A stretch of DNA of 64,000 bases from Haloarcula rubripromontorii (GTDB taxonomy: Archaea; Halobacteriota; Halobacteria; Halobacteriales; Haloarculaceae). The position numbers were made by a program, and so were the translations under genes. The notes under the pieces are model-generated. The model saw only the letters and a list, made by a program, of their open reading frames with translations. It had not been told where the DNA came from and searched no databases. The DNA is taken from the NCBI RefSeq assembly GCF_001280425.1, contig NZ_LIUF01000003.1:62001-126000 (forward strand), written 5' to 3'. Below are positions 27,881 to 35,025 of this stretch, in pieces; the stretch's first letter is position 1; every line of letters starts with the position of its first letter.

Positions 27881-29722
27881 CTAAGACCAAACATCGACGA
27901 TTGGTGGGTCTTTCTCTCGATCAACTACGGGCATATCATCACAGTCGTCAGTGTAGTCCTCTACGGTTTCGAGGTCGTCGTGGCCATTGCCCAGCTCTTC
28001 CCTGGGAAGATCCCAGTACGCATACGCGCCGATGTAATCCACGATACACCTGAACGTAGCCTCTTCAGGCAACGTTGAACGCACCTGCGGCTGTTCCACG
28101 TCGGAACTCGCCCGCTCTACGGCGGCGTCGAGATCGTCGAGGTCGTCCCACTGCCGACGCGCGAGGTCGTCGCGTATCTCGCTCTCGCTCGCGGCTTGCA
28201 CTGAGTCGAGCGAACACCAGCGCACAGCTTCACGAACGTCCGGGTCCTGCAGGTGGTCGTTCGGGTCGATTCCTTCCGTAATCGACTGAGAGCAAGACCA
28301 GAACCGGCGGTTCGTCGCCCAGTACAGTGCGAGCTTCCAAGTGGCCGCTTTGTCTGCGTACGTCTCTCGGTCGTCGTCGCCCTGCTCGAAGGATTCCGTC
28401 GCGTCGAGCAGCGAGCCGAACGTCGCACTCAGGTACTTTCCGAGATACGCGCCAGCGGTTGACTCCATTTCATGGCCGTCGTCGCCGAACTCGATCAACT
28501 CGTGCGAACGGGTCCGTTCTCGAACCCACTCTTCGCCGTGATCGTGGTCGCCGAACCTGTACCAGTCGACGAAGCCCTCGTCGCTCTGGAACTCTGGTTC
28601 CAGCTCGTCGAGGTCGTCGCGGTACGTCAGCGGGTACACGTCGACGATCTCGCCTTGGCCGTAGTCGGCCCATTTCTCGGCTACTTCCGGCTTGTCGCAC
28701 AGCCACGGCAATCCGTCTTGCTGGCGGGTCGGAACGTCGAAAAACAGCACATGCAGGTGCGGGTATCCTTTCTCGGTGAACTCCAGCGCCTTGATGTAGT
28801 CCGGTCGGTCACGCGGTCGCCCAGTCACGTCGTCGTCGAGGTCGTGCCTCCAACCGGGAACACTCGGGTTGCGGGTATCGGCTTTCGTCGACGGGTCCGA
28901 GTCGAAATACGACAACAGCCGGTTGAAATTCTCGTTTATCGAATCTATCCCGTCGAGCAGCGAATCTTGGCGCTTCGGGTCGGTCGTCAACGTCACCAGC
29001 ACAGCGTTCTCAGCGTTCTCGTAACCGTATTCCAGCGCGTCATTGAACCGGGCAAACTGCTTGGAGACGCGGCCTTGGTCGTTGAATCGGGTCTTGTAGT
29101 CCTTCGTCATCCGCTGTGTGGATTCGCCGCCGCGCCGGTCGACGAAGTGGACATCGAACAGCAGTTTGTAATCCTTGATGCGGTTCAGGTAGGATGTAAA
29201 ACCGTCTTTCAGTAGCTCCCGCAGGTCATCACCCACAGAATCGACACGAGAGAGGTAATTACGCAGGAACTCACGATCATACGTCAGGCCCTCTGTCTGG
29301 GTTGTTTGAGTAATGCCTTCTGTAATCAAGTCAAGAAGCCGCAGTGTCGGGGTCACGAAAAGAACGCCTGACGACCGAGATTTCCGCACGTACGGGTCGT
29401 CATCGGCTACAAGGTCGTCGACGAAGCGGTATGCAAACTGGTAGTCCGGATCCGAACCGTCGACGCGCTCGCACGTCTCAGGTGACACTCCCTTCACTGC
29501 GTACGAAACGACGTGCGACAGCGGCGTACCCTCCGGATGCGCCGCAACGAACTTCGCAATGCGTACGCGGTCTTCGTCGCGTTCGGTCAGTGTTCCGTCG
29601 AGCAACTGGCCGTGGCCGAGGAGATCACGCTCTTCCAGAAGGTCCGCTAAGACGGGAGTGTTACATCTATCAGCGAGGTCGAGGCCGCCCAGGTGTCCCG
29701 GCGGCTCCACGCGGCTCGTCAT
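27881..29722 (-). CDS. rep: Rolling-circle replication initiator (HUH Rep)
   Basis: This 613-aa protein has the three motifs of HUH endonucleases in order: VLVTLTTDPK (motif I, about residue 242), GYPHLHVLFFD (HxH metal motif, about 322) and GAYLGKYLSATFG (YxxKY catalytic tyrosine region, about 428). It nicks the double-strand origin of a plasmid or viral genome and holds the 5' end. Similar large Rep proteins occur in haloarchaeal plasmids such as the pHK2 group and in pleolipoviruses. With recombinase 1 it forms the core of the 5.5-kb element bounded by the 15-bp repeats. The C-terminal 100 residues are acidic without recognised domains. Confidence 0.88.
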   Translation of the reverse strand: MTSRVEPPGHLGGLDLADRCNTPVLADLLEERDLLGHGQLLDGTLTERDEDRVRIAKFVAAHPEGTPLSHVVSYAVKGVSPETCERVDGSDPDYQFAYRFVDDLVADDDPYVRKSRSSGVLFVTPTLRLLDLITEGITQTTQTEGLTYDREFLRNYLSRVDSVGDDLRELLKDGFTSYLNRIKDYKLLFDVHFVDRRGGESTQRMTKDYKTRFNDQGRVSKQFARFNDALEYGYENAENAVLVTLTTDPKRQDSLLDGIDSINENFNRLLSYFDSDPSTKADTRNPSVPGWRHDLDDDVTGRPRDRPDYIKALEFTEKGYPHLHVLFFDVPTRQQDGLPWLCDKPEVAEKWADYGQGEIVDVYPLTYRDDLDELEPEFQSDEGFVDWYRFGDHDHGEEWVRERTRSHELIEFGDDGHEMESTAGAYLGKYLSATFGSLLDATESFEQGDDDRETYADKAATWKLALYWATNRRFWSCSQSITEGIDPNDHLQDPDVREAVRWCSLDSVQAASESEIRDDLARRQWDDLDDLDAAVERASSDVEQPQVRSTLPEEATFRCIVDYIGAYAYWDLPREELGNGHDDLETVEDYTDDCDDMPVVDREKDPPIVDVWS

Positions 29723-30144
29723 GCGTGGGACCCCGCGCAGGCAGGAACAGCATTGGTCGGACAGATGAACGCGGTAACGATTCCCCTCACCCGCCGGGTT
29801 CGGGGGAAACGCTCAGGCTTCCGGGTCGACCCGTGAAGGGTCGCTTCCGGCTGGTCGAGCAGGTGCGGGCCGCGATTGGCGCTCGCGGCCCGGTCCGGGC
29901 TGCTCGCTCCGCTGCGCTGCCGGGCGTGCCAGCTCTCCCGCGCCCTCGCTTTCGGTGGGCTGTGGGGGCTGGCAGAGACGCGCGGCTGAGAGGTCGAGTC
30001 AACCCCCGCAAGGGGGGTTTCCTCTCCCGGAACGCGAACCTGTGGGGTCGAGCCGCCGACACACTGGGTTGGTCGGACGGTGGGTCGGCTACCTACGGCG
30101 GGTACTCCCCTGTCCTCTCCTCGGCACATCGTCGGACAGAGGAG
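29723..30144. other. GC-rich palindromic region upstream of rep
   Basis: This 420-bp gap has no convincing gene. It contains the perfect palindrome CGGGTCGACCCG (29822-29833), GCCCGG-T-CCGGGC (29888-29900), and the stem AACCCCC/GGGGGTT (30001-30019) followed by T residues. The position just upstream of rep fits a double-strand origin, and the last hairpin could terminate plus-strand transcripts. The palindromes are seen; the origin role is inferred. Confidence 0.4.
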
Positions 30145-30462
30145 TTACCGATCAAGCGCCGGATCGTCGACGCTGTGTCGGTCGAGTGTCGGAACTGCGT
30201 AGCAGTGGCGACACTCTCTCGCCCGGGCGTAGTCCGAGTCGATCTTGTTGATGCAGTTGTCTTGGCAGATGCAGCACCGATAGGCCGTGTACTGCGACCA
30301 GTCGGTACTCTCGCCATCCGCGACGTGTGGGAGGTCCGGCCTGTGTTCCTCTGGCAGGTTCTCAGGAGTTGAGCCACGTCTTGCTGGACTTGGACCAGAG
30401 TTCGGTATCTCGCTCTCGTCGCTTTCCTCAGCGGGATCTACGTGGCGCTCAGCGTCACTCAT
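30145..30462 (-). CDS. Zinc-ribbon small protein
   Basis: From the ATG at 30462 (MSDAERHVDPAEESDESEIP) the product is 105 aa, with an acidic N-terminus and a zinc site in the C-terminal half: YRCCICQDNCINKID and ARECRHCYAV give CxxC..C and CxxC spaced about 20 residues. Such mini-ribbons are frequent beside rep and integrase genes of haloarchaeal plasmids. Its start overlaps the stop of the preceding small frame (ATGAGTGA). It is likely DNA- or RNA-binding, but no role is proven. Confidence 0.7.
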   Translation of the reverse strand: MSDAERHVDPAEESDESEIPNSGPSPARRGSTPENLPEEHRPDLPHVADGESTDWSQYTAYRCCICQDNCINKIDSDYARARECRHCYAVPTLDRHSVDDPALDR

Positions 30463-30610
30463 CGGAACCACCTCGCGCGAGTTCGTCGTCGACCTCTTGG
30501 ACTGCACGGCGCACCTCTGCATCAGTCGCGCCATCCTCGACGAGTCGGCTTGCAGGGACGAACGCACAGGGTGGATACGGCCACTGCTGACGACGCCGAA
30601 TTTCGATCAG
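30455..30610 (-). CDS. Small basic/acidic ORF, start unresolved
   Basis: A protein-like frame (IRRRQQWPYPPCAFVPASRL, then VEDGATDAEVRRAVQEVDDEL) ends with a TGA overlapping the ATG of the zinc-ribbon gene. It has no ATG or GTG at a suitable place; a CTG at 30610 would follow a TTTAAATA box (about 30652-30659) at a near-leaderless distance. Either a rare start codon is used or the original start was lost. Composition is typical of haloarchaeal proteins. Confidence 0.4.
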   Translation of the reverse strand: MIEIRRRQQWPYPPCAFVPASRLVEDGATDAEVRRAVQEVDDELARGGSDE

Positions 30611-30746
30611 AAGCCGTAGCTTCTTGACAGAATTCTTATGTTTCTCGGCGGTATTTAAAGAACGACTAAATTTCAGCCGGATACGGGAAGGAAGTTGACC
30701 GCTCGCACACCTAAGCGTACAGGTGTCGGCATCTGGTAAAAGCTTG

Positions 30747-30761
30747 AGTGGGACCGCCGAG
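30747..30761. repeat. Candidate attachment repeat, copy 2
   Basis: This is identical to the 15-bp sequence at 25203-25217 and lies 70 bp beyond the end of recombinase 2. Both copies are soon followed by TGCCGCG (directly in copy 1, five bases later in copy 2). A shorter match, ACCGCCGAG, lies at 32179-32187 upstream of recombinase 2. If copies 1 and 2 are att sites, the DNA between them is a 5.5-kb integrated unit. Confidence 0.45.
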
Positions 30762-30830
30762 CACAATGCCGCGCTGTCGGGCGATTTCCATGTCTTTCTA
30801 CCCGTTATACTCACTTTACCTATCATAATT

Positions 30831-32006
30831 TTAACTACTATCTGAATTGTCGAGCTTATCCAGATGTTCGCGCCGTGAAGCACCGCGAATAAGCTGTTCT
30901 GGCTGGTCGTAGACGCCCTCAATCAACTCCTCGCTCGTGTTTGCCTTCTGGGCAAGATCTGGAGTCGGCCAGCCCTGATCACGATGATGCGTGATCGCAC
31001 CAGTGCGAATCTTATGTGGGCTCCGCGAGCTCGGACACTTCGACCCCTGACCATGCTCGCGAGCCTCACACTCCTCCGGGTCTCGGTCATGAGGGCACCG
31101 ACCGCCAAACTCACACGGCTGGGTCAGGACATACACCCAATTCCGCATCGCGGACTTCGACAGTCTGCCCGACCCCTTCTTCGAACTGAACAACGGCTCA
31201 CGGCCGTACTCATCCACAATATCCGAACGGTTGACACGGAGATACCCGCGGACAACATCAGCCACCCAATCGGCGATATTGATGACACGCTCACCACCAG
31301 TCTTGTTCTTCAGCGGCGTTTCAGACTCCGAGCGATGCCGGGGATACAAAAAAGGTAGCGACGCCTCGTCGAGGATGCTCTCGACAACATGAGGAGCGAA
31401 GCCCTCGCCTTCGAGTTCTGCACGCAGGCGTTGCCTGTCCCCATCATCGAGATAAACATCACACAGATCCAGTGACCGGAGCGTGCCGATTCGGGCGGTC
31501 GTCCGCCACAGCAAGAGCATCAGAACATGCTCCCGCGAGGCGTATCTGAACTGATCCAGTTCGTCTAAAATCCCCTGAGCGCGGTCGGTGATGAGTTTCG
31601 CCGTGTTTACCCGGTCTTCCTTGGAGAGGTCTGGTACCTCCCACGCCCGAAACACATCTTCCGACACCGCGTTCAGATCCCGGCAGTACTCAAACCACAG
31701 CCGGAGCGTCCCGAACTGGTTATTCAGTGTGTTCCGCTGCAGGTCCGAATTCCAACGACAGGCTTCGAACTCCTTTATATCGCGCGTCGTTAGATCACTC
31801 AGGTCATCGATACCAGCCTCATCGCAGTACTCCAAGAACGGCTGAACGCGATAACGATACGACTGGGCCGTTGAATCGGCCATCTCCTGCTGCTGCATCC
31901 AAAGGTCAAACGCCTCGCGGGGCTCGACCGATTCGAGATCGTCTGAAGCGCCGACCATATCGCGAAGTTCGTCCAGCAGCTCGTCGGCGTCGGGTTCGTC
32001 GCTCAC
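30831..32006 (-). CDS. Tyrosine recombinase / integrase 2
   Basis: The start is taken as the GTG at 32006 (SDEPDADELLDELRDMV), giving 391 aa; sequence upstream in frame is a read-through of a tRNA-arm-like stretch. The domains match recombinase 1: core-binding (TAQSYRYRVQPFLEYCDEAG), first Arg in RTTARIGTLRSLDL, SSKKGSGRLSKSAMRN, SPHKIRTGAITHHRDQGW and the nucleophile in EGVYDQPEQ, with the same CPHDRDPEECEAREHG insert. It is a diverged paralog and probably the integrase of a second element lying to the right. Confidence 0.9.
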   Translation of the reverse strand: MSDEPDADELLDELRDMVGASDDLESVEPREAFDLWMQQQEMADSTAQSYRYRVQPFLEYCDEAGIDDLSDLTTRDIKEFEACRWNSDLQRNTLNNQFGTLRLWFEYCRDLNAVSEDVFRAWEVPDLSKEDRVNTAKLITDRAQGILDELDQFRYASREHVLMLLLWRTTARIGTLRSLDLCDVYLDDGDRQRLRAELEGEGFAPHVVESILDEASLPFLYPRHRSESETPLKNKTGGERVINIADWVADVVRGYLRVNRSDIVDEYGREPLFSSKKGSGRLSKSAMRNWVYVLTQPCEFGGRCPHDRDPEECEAREHGQGSKCPSSRSPHKIRTGAITHHRDQGWPTPDLAQKANTSEELIEGVYDQPEQLIRGASRREHLDKLDNSDSS

Positions 32007-32141
32007 GCACCGACACCTTCCGCTACTCGACGGTCGAAACAACCAACTACGTGCTCTGTGAGGGCCTTCATGGGTCTTGTATGGTGACAGCGAGCGCGGC
32101 CAGGGTACCAATCTGAACACGCGCTCGCTGTCGAGAGACCC

Positions 32142-32160
32142 CTCGGGAATCGAACCCGAG
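32142..32160 (-). other. tRNA T-arm-like hairpin upstream of integrase 2
   Basis: On the minus strand CTCGGG-TTCGATT-CCCGAG forms a six-base-pair stem with a perfect T-loop. No matching acceptor 5' strand, D-arm or anticodon stem was found upstream, so this is not a complete tRNA gene. It may be a tRNA 3'-end fragment left at an attachment site, 136 bp before the integrase start. Confidence 0.35.
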
Positions 32161-32203
32161 TTCCACCAGTGAGTCTGAACCGCCGAGTCGCTACTGTCCG
32201 CTG

Positions 32204-32401
32204 TCAGGCCTTCTCCGGATCGTACCGCACCGAATCCGAGCCATCGCCACCACGATGCGACCGCGCCTCTCGGACCTCCGCGCCGTCGCGGACCCGATCC
32301 TCGCAGAACGGGCAGACGCGGGGCTGGTCGACGCCGTCGGGCGTGAACACCCGCGCGTACTGCTCGGTCACTGTCTCTCCGCATCCTTGGCACGTCGGCA
32401 T
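32204..32401 (-). CDS. 65-aa two-CxxC zinc-finger protein
   Basis: The product MPTCQGCGETVTEQYARVF carries one CxxC at the start and another in QPRVCPFCEDRV, enough for one zinc site; the C-terminus is hydrophilic. The ATG follows the stop of the 300-aa zinc protein by one base, so the two are coupled. It is one of several mini zinc proteins in this block. The function is unknown; DNA or RNA binding is the usual guess. Confidence 0.7.
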   Translation of the reverse strand: MPTCQGCGETVTEQYARVFTPDGVDQPRVCPFCEDRVRDGAEVREARSHRGGDGSDSVRYDPEKA

Positions 32402-32402
32402 C

Positions 32403-33305
32403 TCAGTCGTCACTCCCGTAGCGACGCCGCAAACGGTCGAGTTCATCCATCAGTTCTGCTGTTTCCGAGAGCGAGAGCCCGGACACCTCCGCCAACAGCC
32501 GCTCGGCTGGGTCGCGCTTCGTCCGGCCGTCCTTCAGCTGGTCCACGGCATCGAACAGCGCCTCGATATCTCGCTTCGCCACGCCCGAGTTGCGTCGGTA
32601 AATGAGATCCCGTGCGTCGTCGTCCGAAAGTCCAGTCTGTCGGAGCCGTTCGAGGTCTGCAGTCAGCTTAGAGACTGTCTCGGCAGCCTCGGCCAGCGAC
32701 TCCAGCCGAGCGACGAACTTGTCGGCGTCCAGCATCGTCAGATTCTCCAAGACGATCTCGTCGGGGCGGTCATCGGTATCCTCGACGAAGAGCCGATCAA
32801 GTGGCGTTTGATCTTGCCCGCCGTCAGTGACCAGCTCCTCGCTGTCGTCGCGCTGGTCATCCGCCGGATCGTAGACGGTTACCACCCGGTCCATATCCGG
32901 CGCTCGGAACAGTTGATTCGTCCCGTCGTCCGCGTAGTAGTGGCTGAACTCGGCATCGCAGTCGGGACAGAGCGCAAGCTCTCGGTTCTGGTACTCCAAG
33001 TCACCGCCACAGTCGGGGCAGGTGACAAACGAGCCGTCAGCATAGTGCTCGGTCTCGGCGGCCGTCGGCGTGCCACCGTCGGTGACAATCTTCGCGAAGC
33101 GGTCCGAACAGCATCGAAGCGCCGGCCCACGGTTTCGATACCGCGCGCCACAGACACAGTAGTGCCAGCGGTTGTCGTCGCGGCTGCGAAGCCGGGCGAC
33201 CACCGCCCGCCAGGACTCACCGTCGCCCTTCGGGACGCCGATGTCTTCGATGTCGTACGGTCCAATGCTCTCGGTACGCTCGTCGCTGTCGGAGGTGTCA
33301 CTCAT
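32403..33305 (-). CDS. 300-aa zinc-binding protein of mobile-element type
   Basis: The N-terminal half has cysteine groups HYCVCGARY..LRCCSD and a clean ribbon VTCPDCGGDLEYQNRELALCPDCDAEF (CPDC twice, residues about 90-120). The C-terminal half is helical, with a probable coiled coil AETVSKLTADLERLRQTGL and LMDELDRLRRRYG at the end. It overlaps the end of the preceding zinc-ribbon frame by four bases and is followed immediately by the 65-aa zinc protein. I do not recognise a named family. It is likely a nucleic-acid-binding factor of the integrated element. Confidence 0.65.
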   Translation of the reverse strand: MSDTSDSDERTESIGPYDIEDIGVPKGDGESWRAVVARLRSRDDNRWHYCVCGARYRNRGPALRCCSDRFAKIVTDGGTPTAAETEHYADGSFVTCPDCGGDLEYQNRELALCPDCDAEFSHYYADDGTNQLFRAPDMDRVVTVYDPADDQRDDSEELVTDGGQDQTPLDRLFVEDTDDRPDEIVLENLTMLDADKFVARLESLAEAAETVSKLTADLERLRQTGLSDDDARDLIYRRNSGVAKRDIEALFDAVDQLKDGRTKRDPAERLLAEVSGLSLSETAELMDELDRLRRRYGSDD

Positions 33306-33628
33306 GCTTGCTCCAGAACGCGGTCAGTCGGCAGCGCGGCCGCGCTGTGGCCGCAGGGGTCGATGGTCGTCCGGTCGTCCGCGGCCAGCCCATCGACGGG
33401 GGTGCCACAGAACGGACAGGTAATATTTACTTTCCAGTTGGTAGCCTGTTCATAACCGCCTGAATCGTGCGGGAGGCTTTTGTCGCCCCCGTGTGATGTG
33501 TTTATCACGGTTGGTTGGCCAACCGACGCGACGCCCGTGCTGGTGACACGGCGTCGCACTCCGTTTTCCAGAGTGCTACAACCCTGATGGAGCGTCGCGT
33601 CGACTGTAATGTCCAAATGATTTCCCAT
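33302..33628 (-). CDS. Zinc-ribbon ORF, start unresolved
   Basis: The last 42 residues (VNITCPFCGTPVDGLAADD, then TTIDPCGHSAAAL) look like a zinc-ribbon protein with CxxC and CxH, and the stop overlaps the start of the 300-aa protein. The frame is open back to an ATG at 33628, but the sequence between is not protein-like, so the true start is probably within about 33430-33450 on an unusual codon. Coordinates give the longest reasonable form. Confidence 0.45.
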   Translation of the reverse strand: MGNHLDITVDATLHQGCSTLENGVRRRVTSTGVASVGQPTVINTSHGGDKSLPHDSGGYEQATNWKVNITCPFCGTPVDGLAADDRTTIDPCGHSAAALPTDRVLEQA

Positions 33629-33730
33629 ATCCATTAGTCTTTGGGGTAATGATTGTACAGTATGTCTAGATTTATGGACAATTTGGACAATTCCGAAGAG
33701 GGTTTTAGATGGCTCTTCGGGGATAGTCCT

Positions 33731-34015
33731 ATGTCCCGGCACCGAGCGAATTGGATGACAGGAAGCGATGATGCCATCCTGGAATTTTTGAAAGACACCG
33801 GTGCCGGTCACAATTACCAAGGTATCGTGAACAATTTCGAGGATAGAGGAGTCAAAATATCGTATAAAACTATCACTCGGAGATTGCCAAAGCTCAAAGA
33901 GGCAGATCTCGTTCGAATTCTTCCTGGGAAGGGGAAGTATTACGCCATCACCGAGCGCGGCGAAGCATATCTCGAAGGGGAAGCCGACCTTCGCGACGAA
34001 CCGGACCCAAGCTAA
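33731..34015 (+). CDS. PhiH1-like winged-helix repressor
   Basis: From the ATG at 33731, with a TTTTAGA box about 27 bases upstream (leaderless), the product is 94 aa: MSRHRANWMTGSDDAILEFL, VNNFEDRGVKISYKTITRRL and LPGKGKYYAITERGEAYLEG. The NWMTGSDDAILEFL opening and the YYxITERGExYLxGE wing are hallmarks of the repressors named after halovirus PhiH1. It is divergent from the zinc-protein and integrase 2 block and probably keeps that element silent. Confidence 0.85.
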   Translation: MSRHRANWMTGSDDAILEFLKDTGAGHNYQGIVNNFEDRGVKISYKTITRRLPKLKEADLVRILPGKGKYYAITERGEAYLEGEADLRDEPDPS

Positions 34016-34291
34016 TAAGTAGACTTTATCAAACAGGCCACTCGACCGCCGCATGGGAGTTCGGTCGGTATTGTCACCCCCAAACCCCACCGCGACCGAA
34101 CCCCTCTCTGTCAATCCCCATCCATTTTGCGCTGGCTGAACGCTTATATCGCTGATACAGCAAATACGATTATAATGGCCAGTTCGAAGCGTGACGGAGA
34201 CACTCACGAGGCCCTGCCGGACTTCATGCAGTAACCACGGTGAATCGCCCGCGCTGTGCGGATAACCCCACCGGCGATACTGTTTTCTGTG
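34016..34291. other. Intergenic region before vapBC
   Basis: This stretch separates the repressor from the toxin-antitoxin pair. It contains no convincing coding sequence and no RNA gene that I recognise; a short AT-rich part around 34140-34180 could hold a promoter. Confidence 0.35.
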
Positions 34292-34311
34292 GTGTGAACG
34301 AACGTTTACAC
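34292..34311. promoter_or_regulatory. Inverted repeat operator of vapBC
   Basis: GTGTGAAC-GAAC-GTTTACAC has 8-bp arms with one mismatch and ends two bases before the vapB ATG. VapBC complexes usually bind such repeats to repress their own promoter; this site would cover the transcription start. Confidence 0.5.
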
Positions 34312-34313
34312 AC

Positions 34314-34553
34314 ATGGGGACGAAGCACGTCCGCCTCGACGAGGACGTATACGAGGCGATTCGCGCACGGAAGCACGAGGACGAGACCTTCTCGGAGGCC
34401 GTCGAGCGGCTCATCGGTGGGCCGTCGCTGCTGGACCTCGCCGGCATTCTCTCCGACGACGAGGCCGACGCGTTCCGTGAGGCGGTCGACGACGTGGATG
34501 CCGCCGACGAAGAGGACCTCGACGACCTCGTCGACCGCTTCGAGGGCGCATGA
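34314..34553 (+). CDS. vapB: VapB-type antitoxin
   Basis: This 79-aa protein starts TKHVRLDEDVYEAIRARKHE, an N-terminal ribbon-helix-helix-like DNA-binding segment, continues with ETFSEAVERLIGGPSLLDL and ends in an acidic tail (VDAADEEDLDDLVDRFEGA) that would wrap the toxin. It is the first gene of a pair with a PIN toxin, sharing ATGA with it. Antitoxins of this haloarchaeal family neutralise the RNase and repress the operon. Confidence 0.9.
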   Translation: MGTKHVRLDEDVYEAIRARKHEDETFSEAVERLIGGPSLLDLAGILSDDEADAFREAVDDVDAADEEDLDDLVDRFEGA

Positions 34554-34942
34554 TCCTCGACACGTCGTTTCTGATCGACCTGATGAACGGCCAGTCCGAT
34601 GCCGTCACGCAGGCCGGGCAACTCGACGCGATGCCCGTCGTCGAGCGCATCCCGGCACAGGTCGTCTACGAGCTGTACGTCGGCGTCGGCTACACCGAGA
34701 CACCCGACGCGGAGGTCGAGAAGATTCAGTCGATTCTCGATACGCGCCCCATCGAAGAGACGACGCCGGAGATCGCACGGCTCGCCGGCCGCATCAACGG
34801 CAGTCTGAAACGCGAGGGCGAACAGGTCTCGACCGGCGATATGCTGATCGGCGCGACCGCGCGCCACTTCGGCGAGCCCGTCGTGACCGGGAATCCGGCC
34901 GACTTCGAGCCAATTCCCGATATCGACATCGAACGCTACTGA
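34550..34942 (+). CDS. vapC: VapC-type PIN-domain toxin
   Basis: This 130-aa PIN-domain RNase has acidic residues in the expected order: MILDTSFLIDLMNG (first Asp), QVVYELYVGVG (Glu), VSTGDMLIGATARHFG (Asp) and VTGNPADF near the end, where TxN replaces the common TRN..DF. VapC toxins cleave tRNA or rRNA when the antitoxin is degraded. The four-base overlap with vapB is typical. The pair probably stabilises the element. Confidence 0.93.
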   Translation: MILDTSFLIDLMNGQSDAVTQAGQLDAMPVVERIPAQVVYELYVGVGYTETPDAEVEKIQSILDTRPIEETTPEIARLAGRINGSLKREGEQVSTGDMLIGATARHFGEPVVTGNPADFEPIPDIDIERY

Positions 34943-35025
34943 GACGCGTTCTCGGAGGACCTGTCTATCATCACGCACTCCAGCGAGAGAGGCATCGGCC
35001 GCTCCGCGTAGTGTCTTCGTTCGCC

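Noticed and set aside
29344-30372. 342-aa plus-strand frame across the start of rep and its upstream region
   Set aside because: Arg/Gly-rich composition without domain features, and overlaps the HUH Rep gene in antisense.
32130-32230. tRNA gene on the minus strand
   Set aside because: Only a T-arm-like stem is present; no pairing acceptor strand, D-arm or anticodon stem.
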